Assembly (NCBI GenBank): GCA_902493375.1
Contig: CABUPH010000009.1
Coordinates: 1-64,000, forward strand
Source: an uncultured Collinsella sp.
Lineage (GTDB): Bacteria > Actinomycetota > Coriobacteriia > Coriobacteriales > Coriobacteriaceae
DNA: 64,000 nt
Direction: 5' to 3'
The notes beneath the pieces are model-generated. The model had not been told where the DNA came from, ran no database searches, and worked only from the letters and a program-made list of their open reading frames with translations. Below are positions 43,049 to 52,775 of the stretch, piece after piece. The translations under genes and the position numbers were made by a program. Within the stretch, counting starts at the first letter, position 1. Each line of letters starts with the position of its first letter.

Positions 43049-45826
43049 CTACCCACGGCGACGGGCGCGGCTGTACGGGGTATCCACCATGGGCAGATCC
43101 GGACGCAGCTTGCCGTCAAACGCGCGGTAGGCGTTCTGTACGGCGGGCGCCGTGGGAATCGTTGCGATCTCGCCGATGCCCTTGCCGCCATATGCCACGG
43201 GCAGCAGCTCGTCCTTCTCCACGTAAATGGCGTGGATATCTGGAATCTCGGGCGCACGGAACAGCCCGAGCGTACCGTACCTTGCCTGGGGCACGCAGTC
43301 CTTGAGCGGCCAGTCCTCGGTAAGCGCATAGCCCATACCCATGAGCACGCCGCCTTCGATCTGACCCTGGATGGAGATGGGGTTGACTACCTTGCCGGAA
43401 TCGTGCGCAGCATAGACCTCGCTCACGCGGCCGTCATCGTCCAAAATGACCACATGCGTGGCAAAGCCGTAGCAGATGTGGCTCTTGGGGTTGGGAACAT
43501 CCGCACCCAGCTTGTCGGTCGGCTCCAAGTACACGTAGCCAAACTCGCATCCCTTGAGTGCCTTGATGGCGGCCGCGGGATCCTGAGGATGCATGCCCTG
43601 GCCGGCGACGAGTTCCTGCGTGCGCAGCTGATAGGCGCGACCGTCGTCGTACTCGATCTTGACGCCGTCACCATGCGCATTCACGGGAGCGGCGGGCGCA
43701 GACTTGCCGGCCTCGATGTCAAGCATGGCATCGCGCAGCAGGAAGGCGGCACCGCGCACGGCCTCGCCGGTCACGACCGTCTGACGCGAGCCAGACGTGG
43801 TGCCAGAGTCGGGAGCGTTCTCGGTGGAGCACTCGCCGTTGGCAATGCAGCTCAGCGGCAGACCGCAGGCCTCGGCAACGTCCTGCAAAAAGACGGTGTT
43901 GCAGCCCTGGCCGATGTCGGACGTGGCGGCATAGACCACAGCCACGCCGTCCTCGATGCGAATCTTGCAGCGGCCGGCATCGGGCAGGCCAACGCCCACG
44001 CCGGCGTTCTTCATGGCGCAGGCGATACCGGCGTGTCCGGGATGCGCATAGTAGGCGTCCTTGACCTCGAGCAGCGTCTCCTTCAGCGCCGTGGAGCAGT
44101 CGGCAATCTGGCCGTTGGGCAAAACCTCGCCCGGCTCGATGGCGTTGCGGTAGCGAATCTCCCACGGATCCAGGCCGACCTTCTCTGCCAGCAGGTCAAT
44201 CAAGCTCTCGAGCGCAAACTCGGACTGGCAGACGCCAAAGCCACGGTACGCACCGGCGGGCGGATTGTTGGTGTAGTAGCCAAAACCGCGAATGTCGGTG
44301 TTCTGGTACTTGTAGGGGCCGACGGCATGCGTGCAGGCGCGCTCGAGCACCGGGCCGCACAGCGAAGCGTAGGCGCCGGTATCGAAGTTGATCTCGCAGT
44401 CCAGGCCGGTAAAGTTGCCCTCGGCGTCGCAACCCAGCGTAAAGGTGCCGTCCATGGCATGGCGCTTGGGATGGAAAGCGAGCGACTCGGCACGCGTGAG
44501 CTTGCACTTCACAGGACGCTGAAACTTATATGCGGCGAGCGCGGCCAGATGCTGGATGGACACGTCCTCCTTACCGCCAAAGCCGCCGCCCACGAGCATG
44601 GTCTCGACGACCACGCGCTCGGGCTCGCTATCCCAGCCAAACATATGGGCGCACTCTTTGCGCGTGTCGTAGGCACCCTGGTCGGTCGACTGCACCTTGA
44701 CGCCGTTCTTGTACGGGAAGGCGACAGCGCACTCGGGCTCCAAGAAGGCATGCTCGGTAAAGGGCGTGGTAAAGCGCTGCGTCACGGTGAACGCGCTCTC
44801 CGCAAGCGCCTTGGCGGCGTCGCCGCGCGTCACGTGACGACTCTGGCACACGTTGTCCTTGAGCTCCACCGTGTTGCCGAAGGCAAAGAAGCTGTCATGC
44901 AGGCGCGGGGCGTCGGCGGCCCTGGCCTCGACAATGTTGCGCACAGGCTCCAGCGGCTCGTAATCGATCTTTACGAGCTTCTTGGCCTTCTCGAGCGTCG
45001 CCTCGTCCTCGGCAACCACCAGCACGATGGCGTCACCCACGCAGCGGGTGATATCGCCCTGGGCGATCATGACATCCCAGTCCTGGATAAGGTGGCCGAC
45101 CTGGTTGACCGGCACGTCCTCGGCGCGCAGGATGCCCACCACGCCGGGCAGGGCCTCGGCCTTGGAGGTATCGATGGAGAGCACACGGGCGCGCGGATAC
45201 TTGGAGCGCACGGCGCTGGCATAGGTCAGGCCCGGCTGATCGAGCTCGTCGATGTCGTCGGGATACTTGCCCTCGCCGAGCACTTTCTTGCGCACGTCGA
45301 TACGGAAGGCGCGCTTGCCCACGCCGTAGTCATCGCCGCGCTCCAGGTCCTCGTCGATCTGCTTTTCGCCGCGGAGCACCGCAGCGGCCAGCGAGATGCC
45401 CTCGATAATCTTTTTGTAGCCGGTGCAGCGGCAGACGTTACCGCGAATGGCGTACTTGATCTGCTCCTCGGTGGGCTCGGGGTCCTCGGCGATGAGCGCT
45501 GCACCCGCCATGACCATGCCGGGAATGCAAAAACCGCACTGCACGGCGCCCACGGCGCCAAAGGCGTACACAAAGGCCTCGCGCACGTCCTCGGGCAGGC
45601 CCTCGACGGTCACGATGTTGCGACCGGCGGCAAGAGCGGTGGTCAGCACGCACGCCTTGACGGCCGCACCGTCCACATGAATGGTGCAGGTACCGCAAGC
45701 ACCTTCGGAGCAGCCGTCCTTGGCGGAATGGATATGCAGGTCGTCGCGCAGGTAGCGCAGCAGCGGTTTATTCTCCGTCGTCGTGCGCTCGACGCCGTTA
45801 ACGGTAAAAGTGAATTCCTGTGCCAT
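43049..45826 (-). CDS. xdhD: Xanthine dehydrogenase, 2Fe-2S plus molybdenum domains, no FAD domain (XdhD type)
   Basis: Hydroxylates purines such as hypoxanthine and xanthine; 925 residues. The N-terminal 2Fe-2S ferredoxin domain has C39, C44, C47, C59. The second 2Fe-2S domain has C97, C100, C132, C134. From ~165 onward it is the molybdopterin domain with GGGFGGKED and SGSRQTVVTGEAV. The FAD domain found in xanthine oxidases is absent and no FAD-subunit gene is nearby, so electrons must leave through another partner, most simply the ferredoxin and YgfK encoded just upstream. Neighbours YqeB/YqeC imply a selenium-containing cofactor. Transcribed as ygfK-ferredoxin-xdh. Confidence 0.93.
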   Translation of the reverse strand: MAQEFTFTVNGVERTTTENKPLLRYLRDDLHIHSAKDGCSEGACGTCTIHVDGAAVKACVLTTALAAGRNIVTVEGLPEDVREAFVYAFGAVGAVQCGFCIPGMVMAGAALIAEDPEPTEEQIKYAIRGNVCRCTGYKKIIEGISLAAAVLRGEKQIDEDLERGDDYGVGKRAFRIDVRKKVLGEGKYPDDIDELDQPGLTYASAVRSKYPRARVLSIDTSKAEALPGVVGILRAEDVPVNQVGHLIQDWDVMIAQGDITRCVGDAIVLVVAEDEATLEKAKKLVKIDYEPLEPVRNIVEARAADAPRLHDSFFAFGNTVELKDNVCQSRHVTRGDAAKALAESAFTVTQRFTTPFTEHAFLEPECAVAFPYKNGVKVQSTDQGAYDTRKECAHMFGWDSEPERVVVETMLVGGGFGGKEDVSIQHLAALAAYKFQRPVKCKLTRAESLAFHPKRHAMDGTFTLGCDAEGNFTGLDCEINFDTGAYASLCGPVLERACTHAVGPYKYQNTDIRGFGYYTNNPPAGAYRGFGVCQSEFALESLIDLLAEKVGLDPWEIRYRNAIEPGEVLPNGQIADCSTALKETLLEVKDAYYAHPGHAGIACAMKNAGVGVGLPDAGRCKIRIEDGVAVVYAATSDIGQGCNTVFLQDVAEACGLPLSCIANGECSTENAPDSGTTSGSRQTVVTGEAVRGAAFLLRDAMLDIEAGKSAPAAPVNAHGDGVKIEYDDGRAYQLRTQELVAGQGMHPQDPAAAIKALKGCEFGYVYLEPTDKLGADVPNPKSHICYGFATHVVILDDDGRVSEVYAAHDSGKVVNPISIQGQIEGGVLMGMGYALTEDWPLKDCVPQARYGTLGLFRAPEIPDIHAIYVEKDELLPVAYGGKGIGEIATIPTAPAVQNAYRAFDGKLRPDLPMVDTPYSRARRRG

Positions 45827-45838
45827 GGTGATTCCCTT

Positions 45839-46318
45839 CTACACGCCGGCGGCGATGCCGGTGCGGTCGTGGATGGCGCCATGCGGGCAGACGACGGCGC
45901 ACATGCCGCACGACAGGCAGTCCACGCCGTCGATATGGGCGCAATTGTCCTCGATGCGGATAGCGCCGGCAGGGCACTTTTTGGCGCACATACCGCAACC
46001 GATGCAGCTCGTGTCGCAGACCTTGCGCGCAATGGCGCCCTTATCGGTGTTGTTGCAGCGCACCAGAATGTTCTGGTAGCCGGGGACGAAGGCAATCACG
46101 CGCTGCGGGCACGCCATGCCGCACAGGCCACAGCCCGTGCACTTGGAGCGGTCCACGCGGGCGATGCCATCGACCAGCGCAATGGCGCCGTGGGGGCAGG
46201 CCGTGACGCAGGCGCCACAGCCAATGCAGCCTTCGCTGCAGCGGGCGTCGCCGCCTGCGGAAGCGCAACCACTTCCGCAGGCAACGTAGGCCACGTTATG
46301 TTGAATGGATTTGGCCAT
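45839..46318 (-). CDS. Four-cluster 4Fe-4S ferredoxin
   Basis: A 159-residue ferredoxin with four complete C-x2-C-x2-C-x3-C-P motifs at C31-C41, C60-C70, C105-C115 and C134-C144; the second half resembles the RnfB Fe-S domain. Further Cys (14, 18, 27, 88, 101, 126) might hold another cluster. It is 12 nt from xdh and 11 nt from ygfK, so it is almost certainly the electron carrier between them. No signal or membrane segment. Confidence 0.9.
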   Translation of the reverse strand: MAKSIQHNVAYVACGSGCASAGGDARCSEGCIGCGACVTACPHGAIALVDGIARVDRSKCTGCGLCGMACPQRVIAFVPGYQNILVRCNNTDKGAIARKVCDTSCIGCGMCAKKCPAGAIRIEDNCAHIDGVDCLSCGMCAVVCPHGAIHDRTGIAAGV

Positions 46319-46329
46319 AAGAGACTCGC

Positions 46330-49329
46330 CTATTTCTTAAGAAGGTACGGATAGTTGTCGCGCACGGCCCTGATGGTCAGGCGGACGGCCTCGGGAAGAC
46401 CGGTGTTGACGGCATCGACCGAGACGGTGCGGACCGTGCCGGCGACGCGGACCTTAAAGTGGTCCTCGTCCACGGCCAGGAAGCCCTCGTTCTCGGAGTT
46501 CTCCATGTCCTGCTCGCTCCAGAACAGGGTGAGCTTGTCCTTGTAGGGACGACCCTCCTGGTAGGGGCAGAACACGGCGCAGTTACCGCACTCGTTGCAC
46601 ATGCCGTCGACATGGACGACCTGATGCTTGGCCAGGCCCGGCACCTTAATTGCCACGTTGGCGCGGTTGGGGCACACGTCGCAGCAGACCTCGCACACCG
46701 AGCCGCAGCCCAGGCAGCGGGTCTTGGTGCAGTTGCGCTTGTCGCGGCACAGCGACCCCTTGCGCTCGTAGCAGGTATCCTCGCGGCCGGCCTGCTCGTT
46801 GCAGTCGGCGTACTTGTTAAAGTCCACGCCGGCGATGGCACGGGCGACCTCGGCGGCGTCGGCGATAGCCTCGACCACGGTGGCAGGACCGCGACGGCAG
46901 TCGCCCGCAGCCCAGACGCCCTCAACGCCGGTGGAGGTGGCGGCAAGACGGCCGCGACGGTCGTGCTCGACGCCCACGGCATCGTACAGGCTGGCATCGA
47001 TGCCCTCGCCCACGGCGCAGATCACCGTGGTGGCGGAAAGCTCGACAGTCTCGCCCGTGGCGACGGGGCTGCGACGGCCGCTTGCATCCGGCTCGCCGAG
47101 CTCCATAACGTCGCAGGTCAGCACGGAGCCGTTGAGCGCCTTGGGCGCCAGCAGCTCGCAGAACTCAACGCCGTCGGCAAGAGCAAGATCGAGCTCTTCC
47201 TCGTCGGCGGGCATCTGCTTCTTGGTACGGCGATACACCAGGCGCACGTTCTTCACGCCGGCCAGGCGCTTGGCCACGCGGGCCGCGTCCATGGCGGTGT
47301 TGCCGGCGCCAATGACCACGACGTCCTCGCCCAGCTCGAGTTTCTCGCCCTTCTTGGCGGCCTCGAGGAACTCCAGCACATCGAGCTCGGCACCCTCGCC
47401 CAAGCCCGCAGAGCCGGGCATCCAGGCACCGGTGGCCACGACCACGTCAGTAAAGCCTTGAGCCTTGAGTTCGTCGATGGAATCAACGCGAGCGTTGAGC
47501 TGCACCTTGGCGCCAAAGGCCAGGCAGAGCTCGGCATCGTGGGAGATATCGTCGCTGGCGATACGGAACTCGGGGATCACGTGACGGACCACGCCTCCGA
47601 GCGAGTCGCGGGCCTCAAAGATGGTGACGGGCACGCCGGCACGCGTCAGGAAGAACGCCGTCGCCAGGCCGGCCGGGCCGCCGCCGATAACGGCAACGTT
47701 GCGCTCGCCGACGTTGGCAACAGCCTGGGCGCGCAGCTTGGGCAGCACGGCGGTCATGGCCTCGCGGGCGGCCTTGAGCTTGCTGGCGCGAATCTGGGCG
47801 CCCTCGGGCTCGTAGAACGCACGCTCGCAGGCACGGCCGCAGGGATGCGGGCAGATGGTGCCGGTAATGAACGGCAGGGCATTGCGCTCGATGATGATGT
47901 TGAGTGCGTCCTCGTAGCGGCCCTCGTCAACAGCCGCCAGGTAGGCGGGAATATCCTGCTGGATGGGGCAGCTCGTACGGCACGGCGTGGTAAAGCAGTC
48001 GGAAAGCGGGCTCTTGCCGGCAACCTTGCGGTCGGGCAGCGGGCGCAGCGGCTTCTTGTAGAGCGGGTTGGTGAGCGAGTCGGTCTGGATCGCAGTCACG
48101 GCCTCGAGAGAGACGCCCGCGAACGGCTTGCCATCCAGGTCGGTAAACTCACCGGCCATCTGGCTAAAGCGCTCGTAGCCACCGGGCTTGAGCACGTCGG
48201 TCGCCAGGGTGACGGGCCAAATGCCGGCATCGTACAGGGCGCGGATGTTGTAGACCGTAGCACCGCCGGAGTAGCTGATGCGCAGCTTGCCATCGAACTG
48301 CTCGGTAATGCGACGGGCGGCCTCGATGGTCAGCGAGAACAGCGAACGGCCGGACATGTACATCTCGGTGGAAGGCAGCTCGTTTCTCGTCACGTCGACG
48401 GGGAACGTGTTGGTCAGCTTGACGCCAAACTCCAGGCCGCGCTCGGCGCACAGGGCAATCAGGCGCTCGAACATAGGCACGGCATCGGCCCACTGCAGGT
48501 CCTCGCGGAAGTGCGTGTCATCGAAGACGATGTAGTCAAAGCCCAGCTCGTTCAGACGCTGGCGGGCAAACTCATAGCCCAGCAGCGTGGGGTTGCACTT
48601 GATGTAGGTGTTGAGGCTCTTCTCGGTGATCAGATAGGTCGCGATGCGCTCGATCTCGGCCGGCGGGCAGCCATGCAGCGTGGACTCGGTAATGGAGTTG
48701 GAGACGCGCGCCGGGATGGATTCGACAAATGCGGCGTCGACATGCTCAAACTTGTCCAGGTTGGCAAGCGCCCATGCGCGGCACTCATTCCAGACGTCAG
48801 AGCCGCTGGCGTCCTTCATGCCCTCGATGTAGGCATCGACCTTGGGGCTCTTGATGCCTTCCAGGTCATAGCCCACGGACATGTTAAAGACAAAGCCGTC
48901 CGGGCTGCCCAGGCCGTACTCGCGAGCGATCAGGTGGCAGGCAAACCATGCCTTCACGTACTCGGCAAAGGCCTGCGGAACCTCGAGCTCGGTCGACCAC
49001 TCGCAGTTGTAGCACTCGTCCTGCGCCACGATGCAGGGCTTGTTGACGCACTTGGAGAGCTCCTCGCCGTCCATAACCTGAACGGTCTTAAGCTCAAAGA
49101 AGCGGGAACCGGCCACATAAGAGGCCACGATGTTCTGGGCAAGCTGCGTGTTGGGACCGGCGGCCGGGCCAAACGGAGTCTCGATGCGCTCGTCAAAAAT
49201 GGGAAGCGCACCCTCCTGGTTGGTCGTGACCATCTTGCGCACGCCAAAGACGGCGCCCTGAGTCTTGTGCTCCTCGATGATCCAGTTCATCAGCTGCGAA
49301 AACGGGATCGGCCTCATGATGTCGCTCAT
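46330..49329 (-). CDS. ygfK: YgfK, putative selenate reductase-like flavin/Fe-S subunit
   Basis: A 999-residue multidomain redox protein. Residues ~1-400 form a dihydroorotate dehydrogenase-like TIM barrel; a Cys-rich segment ~445-500 (CFTTPCRTSCP, CPHPCGRACE) is glutamate synthase small-subunit-like. The FAD motif is VIGGGPAGLATAFFL at ~547 and the NAD(P)H motif VIGAGNTAMDAAR at ~672. Fe-S motifs near the end are CLGCGSVCEVCCDVCP and CNECGNCAVFCP. The likely role is oxidoreduction of a purine intermediate coupled to Xdh and NAD(P)H. ATG at 49329 follows GAGGAG. Confidence 0.92.
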   Translation of the reverse strand: MSDIMRPIPFSQLMNWIIEEHKTQGAVFGVRKMVTTNQEGALPIFDERIETPFGPAAGPNTQLAQNIVASYVAGSRFFELKTVQVMDGEELSKCVNKPCIVAQDECYNCEWSTELEVPQAFAEYVKAWFACHLIAREYGLGSPDGFVFNMSVGYDLEGIKSPKVDAYIEGMKDASGSDVWNECRAWALANLDKFEHVDAAFVESIPARVSNSITESTLHGCPPAEIERIATYLITEKSLNTYIKCNPTLLGYEFARQRLNELGFDYIVFDDTHFREDLQWADAVPMFERLIALCAERGLEFGVKLTNTFPVDVTRNELPSTEMYMSGRSLFSLTIEAARRITEQFDGKLRISYSGGATVYNIRALYDAGIWPVTLATDVLKPGGYERFSQMAGEFTDLDGKPFAGVSLEAVTAIQTDSLTNPLYKKPLRPLPDRKVAGKSPLSDCFTTPCRTSCPIQQDIPAYLAAVDEGRYEDALNIIIERNALPFITGTICPHPCGRACERAFYEPEGAQIRASKLKAAREAMTAVLPKLRAQAVANVGERNVAVIGGGPAGLATAFFLTRAGVPVTIFEARDSLGGVVRHVIPEFRIASDDISHDAELCLAFGAKVQLNARVDSIDELKAQGFTDVVVATGAWMPGSAGLGEGAELDVLEFLEAAKKGEKLELGEDVVVIGAGNTAMDAARVAKRLAGVKNVRLVYRRTKKQMPADEEELDLALADGVEFCELLAPKALNGSVLTCDVMELGEPDASGRRSPVATGETVELSATTVICAVGEGIDASLYDAVGVEHDRRGRLAATSTGVEGVWAAGDCRRGPATVVEAIADAAEVARAIAGVDFNKYADCNEQAGREDTCYERKGSLCRDKRNCTKTRCLGCGSVCEVCCDVCPNRANVAIKVPGLAKHQVVHVDGMCNECGNCAVFCPYQEGRPYKDKLTLFWSEQDMENSENEGFLAVDEDHFKVRVAGTVRTVSVDAVNTGLPEAVRLTIRAVRDNYPYLLKK

Positions 49330-49427
49330 AATGAGCTCCTCTCTGTAACGCCCGGCGAGACCGCGCGGCGGGCGCAAATACGGTGTAGCGCTAGCACAGC
49401 GCCGGCGACCCCGCGGAGGCCGCCTAT

Positions 49428-49463
49428 ACGCGCGTCGGATGCGGCGAAACATCCGACGCGCGT
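49428..49463 (-). other. 14-bp perfect hairpin between ssnA and ygfK
   Basis: ACGCGCGTCGGATG/CATCCGACGCGCGT with an 8-nt loop, 15 nt past the ssnA stop. No T-run, so a stability or processing element is more likely than a terminator; it may set the ssnA:ygfK ratio. Confidence 0.6.
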
Positions 49464-49477
49464 GAATCTACTTGTAA

Positions 49478-50833
49478 TTAGTAGGCGCGATCGTTGAGCG
49501 TGCTCCAGAGCTTCTTGGACTCAGCCATGGTCCACGCGTTGATCTTGTCCTCATCAATACCGACAAACTCGCGATCCTTGTACAGGACGCGGCCGTTGAT
49601 GATGGTGGTGCGGCAGTTTTTGCCCATCATGCCAAAGAGCATGTGGCCGTCGATATTCTCCTCGCTCAGCGGCGTAAAGGGCTTGTAGTCCATGACGATG
49701 ACGTCGGCGGCAGCGCCGGCCTCGAGCACACCGAGCTTGCGATCGAAGTACTTGCTCGCCATCTTGGCGTTGTTCTCGAACAGCATGGTCATGGCCTCGC
49801 ACCAGCCCACGTTGGGCATGGCGGCGTTGTGACGCTGAATGATCAGGAAGACCTTAAGGCTCTCGAGCATATCGTGGGTGTAGGCGTCGGTGCCCATGCA
49901 CACGGGGATGCCGCGGCGGAAGAACTCGAGCACGGGGGCGCAGCCCACGGCGTTGCCCATATTGGATTCGGGGTTGTTGACGAGCCAGGTGCCGGACTCC
50001 TTGACGATATCCATCTCGGCAGGCGTCACGTGGATGCAGTGGCCCAGCATGGTGTCGGGACCCAGCAGGTTGTGCTGCAGCAGGCGCTCGACCGGGCTGA
50101 TGCCACCGCGGTTGAGGCGGGAATCCCACACGTCGTTCATGCCCTCGCACACATGGATGTGGAAGCCGGTCAGGCCGTTGTTGGCCTCGGCCATCTTGTC
50201 CATGGTCTCGTCCGAAAGCGTAAAGGTGGCATGTCCGCCAAACATGGCGGCGATCATGTGGTTGTCGTTATCGCGACGCTCCTTGGCGGCCCACTGGGCA
50301 AATTCGGCGTTCTCGGCAATGGCCTGGTCGCATTTTTGCTGGCCGCGGCGATCAGAGACCTCGTAGCACAGGCACGAACGCATACCCAGCTCCTGAGCTG
50401 CGTCCTTAATGGTGAAGAGGCTTCCCGGGATCTCGCAGAAGCTCGCATGGTGATCGAAGATCGTGGTGACGCCATCGCGGATGGAGTCAAGAATCGTGGC
50501 GTAGGCGCTGGCCTTGGTGCCGTCGAGCGTCAGGTTGTCGTCAATCTTCCACCACTGCTGCTCAAGATTCTCCAGGAAGTTGGTGGGGTTGCAGCCCTTA
50601 ATGGCAAGGCCGCGGGCCAGACCCGAGTAGATGTGGGTGTGGCAGTTGATGAGTCCGGGCATGATGAGGTTGCCCTGGGCGTCGACGTACTCGGCATCCG
50701 GGTACTTGGCCTTGAGCTCGCACTCGGGGCCCACTTCGACGATCGTATCTCCGTCAATGGCGACCGCACCGTTTGGAATGAACGGGGTCTGAGCGTTGCG
50801 GGTAAAGACGGAACCGTTAGCGACCAGAAGCAT
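49478..50833 (-). CDS. ssnA: Putative aminohydrolase SsnA
   Basis: A 451-residue metal-dependent amidohydrolase. Metal and catalytic segments: INCHTHIYSG, GFHIHVCEGMND, MLGHCIHVT and MGTDAYTHDM. Related to guanine deaminase and chlorohydrolases; SsnA is a standard member of the anaerobic purine cluster, where it probably hydrolyses a ring or amino group. Start at 50833 after GGGAG; an upstream codon at 50851 is less likely. 148 nt before ygfK in the same direction. Confidence 0.92.
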   Translation of the reverse strand: MLLVANGSVFTRNAQTPFIPNGAVAIDGDTIVEVGPECELKAKYPDAEYVDAQGNLIMPGLINCHTHIYSGLARGLAIKGCNPTNFLENLEQQWWKIDDNLTLDGTKASAYATILDSIRDGVTTIFDHHASFCEIPGSLFTIKDAAQELGMRSCLCYEVSDRRGQQKCDQAIAENAEFAQWAAKERRDNDNHMIAAMFGGHATFTLSDETMDKMAEANNGLTGFHIHVCEGMNDVWDSRLNRGGISPVERLLQHNLLGPDTMLGHCIHVTPAEMDIVKESGTWLVNNPESNMGNAVGCAPVLEFFRRGIPVCMGTDAYTHDMLESLKVFLIIQRHNAAMPNVGWCEAMTMLFENNAKMASKYFDRKLGVLEAGAAADVIVMDYKPFTPLSEENIDGHMLFGMMGKNCRTTIINGRVLYKDREFVGIDEDKINAWTMAESKKLWSTLNDRAY

Positions 50834-51028
50834 GAATGCTCCCTTCAACATCAGGGGCGGGGTTTGACACCTCTGACATGGCGGAGTGCGAAGCGCCGGC
50901 CTACACCGGAAACGGGCCCTCTCCCGTCAACGCTTCACCAAAGGGACAAACCCTTTGAAGTGCGGCTTGGCGCCGCATGACGTCGGCGGACGAGGCGATG
51001 CGCCCGCCGACGAATAGCACCGAATTGG
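50834..51028 (-). other. Spacer with hairpins between permease and ssnA
   Basis: No gene. CGTCGGCGG/CCGCCGACG forms a 9-bp hairpin near the permease stop, and AAAGGG-ACAAA-CCCTTT another; neither has a clear T-run. Confidence 0.4.
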
Positions 51029-52423
51029 TTACTTCTTGCTCTCGGGCAAGACCAGATCCACGGCAGCGTCCTTGGCAGCATCGATGTGCTGAGCCACGAC
51101 CGGCGTCTGCGGAAGGATCAGGTTAAGGACAATGGCCATGATGGCGGTGGGGGTCACGGCATTGGAGCCGATGACGGTGGACACCCAGGCAGGCATACCC
51201 TCGCCGGCAAGGCAACCGCTGGCCATCCAGATACCCAGGCCAAAGACGACGGAGGTACCGACGATGGTGGTAGTGCGCTGCGTGAGGCCCTCGCGGGTGA
51301 ACATGCGCACGCCGTTCATGGTGATGGTGCCAAAGACGCCGACGGTCGCGCCGCCGATGACGGGCTGCGGGATAGCGGAAAGGACGGCAGAGAGCTGCGG
51401 GAACAGACCGGCGATGGCAAAGACGGCCGCGATGATCACAAAGACCCACTTGTTGACGACCTTGTTGGAGCAGATGATGCCCACGTTCTGGCCAAGGGCG
51501 CTGGTGGGAAGACCGCCCAGCAGGCCGCCGACCATAGAAGTGAGGCCCTGGGACACGATAGCGCCGGAGAGCTCGCGCTCGGTGGGCATACGGTCGATGG
51601 AGCCCAGGCAGGCGGCGGAGACGTCACCGATAACCTGGATGGCAACCATGGGGAACACGACGGCGAGGGTAATGCAGACCTCGGGATCAAACTCGAGCGC
51701 GTAGGGCATGAGCTTGGGAAGGGCGAAGACCTGAGCGGTGGCGACGCTGGAGAAGTCGATCATGCCAAAGGGGATGGAGACGATCATGCCAACGATCATG
51801 CCAAAGAACACGGATCCCAGCTTGAGCGTGCCCTTGCCAAAGTTGGCGAGCGCAAAGACCACGGCGAAGGTGATAAGAGCGACGCACCAGGCCTGCGGGG
51901 TACCCCACAGCGGCGTACCCATACCGCCGGCCATATACTTGACGGCCGTGGGATACAGCGAAACGCCGATGGAGAAGATGACCGTACCGGTCACGACGGG
52001 CGGGAACAGCCACTTGATCTTGCTGTAGGCCAGACCAAAGAGGACCGCGACGGCGCCGCCGACGATCTCGCCGCCCAGCAGCGCACCAAAGCTAAAACCC
52101 GAGGCACCCATGGCCTGCAGGGCCGGCAGGAACGCGAACGAAACGCCCATGACGATGGGCAGGCCGCCGCCGATGCGACGGAAGGGAGCGAAGGCCTGAA
52201 GGGCCGTATCGATCGCCGAAAGAATGAGGGCGACCTGGATGATGTCGGTGCTCTGCTGGCTATTAAAGCCGTAGACGCCGGCCATGATGACCGCCGGGGT
52301 AATGATGCCGGCAAACGATGCCAGTACGTGTTGAAGGGCACACGGGATCATTTCCTTAACGGGAGGCATGCCTTCGCGAGTGAACAGGGCTTCAGTGCCG
52401 TTCGTAACCGTCTCCTGGGTCAT
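51029..52423 (-). CDS. Nucleobase:cation symporter-2 family permease (second copy)
   Basis: A 464-residue, ~12-helix NCS2 transporter. PCALQHVLASFAGIITPAVIM carries the family QH motif; GGGLPIVMGVSFAFLPALQA, AIQVIGDVSAACLGS and GGLPTSALGQNVGIIC follow. Similar throughout to the copy at 30010 but clearly diverged, suggesting a different substrate (urate versus xanthine, for example). First gene of the unit running through ssnA, ygfK, ferredoxin and xdh, and divergent from the second YheO-type regulator. Confidence 0.9.
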   Translation of the reverse strand: MTQETVTNGTEALFTREGMPPVKEMIPCALQHVLASFAGIITPAVIMAGVYGFNSQQSTDIIQVALILSAIDTALQAFAPFRRIGGGLPIVMGVSFAFLPALQAMGASGFSFGALLGGEIVGGAVAVLFGLAYSKIKWLFPPVVTGTVIFSIGVSLYPTAVKYMAGGMGTPLWGTPQAWCVALITFAVVFALANFGKGTLKLGSVFFGMIVGMIVSIPFGMIDFSSVATAQVFALPKLMPYALEFDPEVCITLAVVFPMVAIQVIGDVSAACLGSIDRMPTERELSGAIVSQGLTSMVGGLLGGLPTSALGQNVGIICSNKVVNKWVFVIIAAVFAIAGLFPQLSAVLSAIPQPVIGGATVGVFGTITMNGVRMFTREGLTQRTTTIVGTSVVFGLGIWMASGCLAGEGMPAWVSTVIGSNAVTPTAIMAIVLNLILPQTPVVAQHIDAAKDAAVDLVLPESKK

Positions 52424-52775
52424 TTGACCACCAATCCTCGAAGTAGTTGTTTTCGCATCTAACGCTCTATTGTGACGCAGTGCGGGGTTGAGGTTGTGCC
52501 TTCATTGCATATCGTATTAAAGATGATTCTCATTCTCAATAATAATTTTTTGTTATCAGACTATTCTTCAGCTGAAATTACGCATTTCCGCAGGTCAGGA
52601 AAGTGTCTGGTCAAAATAACATCTAACATTTCTTTTGGTCAACCGTTTACCGCTAAATTCCTACCGTTCGTCTGCATTACGCAATGTACCTGCGGATATA
52701 CGAGATGATGGGCAGCGTGTTACCATGATAAAAAATTGTTATGAACATTTCCGATTTCACCCAAAGGAGTTGCCC
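52424..52775. promoter_or_regulatory. Divergent control region, permease / second regulator
   Basis: 352 nt, strongly AT-rich compared with its surroundings, with no gene. A direct repeat TGGTCAA occurs at 52608-52614 and 52636-52642 (28 bp apart), and TTTCC-GGAAA forms a small inverted repeat between. These are candidate regulator sites; promoters could not be fixed. Confidence 0.45.

Noticed and set aside
42995..46354. Plus-strand open frame of over 1,100 codons opposite xdhD and the ferredoxin
   Set aside because: It mirrors strongly supported Fe-S and molybdenum-domain genes; the sequence is repetitive Gly/Ala/His/Val-rich and lacks any recognisable motif. High-GC codon bias produces such antisense frames.
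46459..49497. Plus-strand open frame of about 1,000 codons opposite ygfK
   Set aside because: Same reason: composition artefact antisense to a gene with clear FAD, NAD(P)H and Fe-S motifs.
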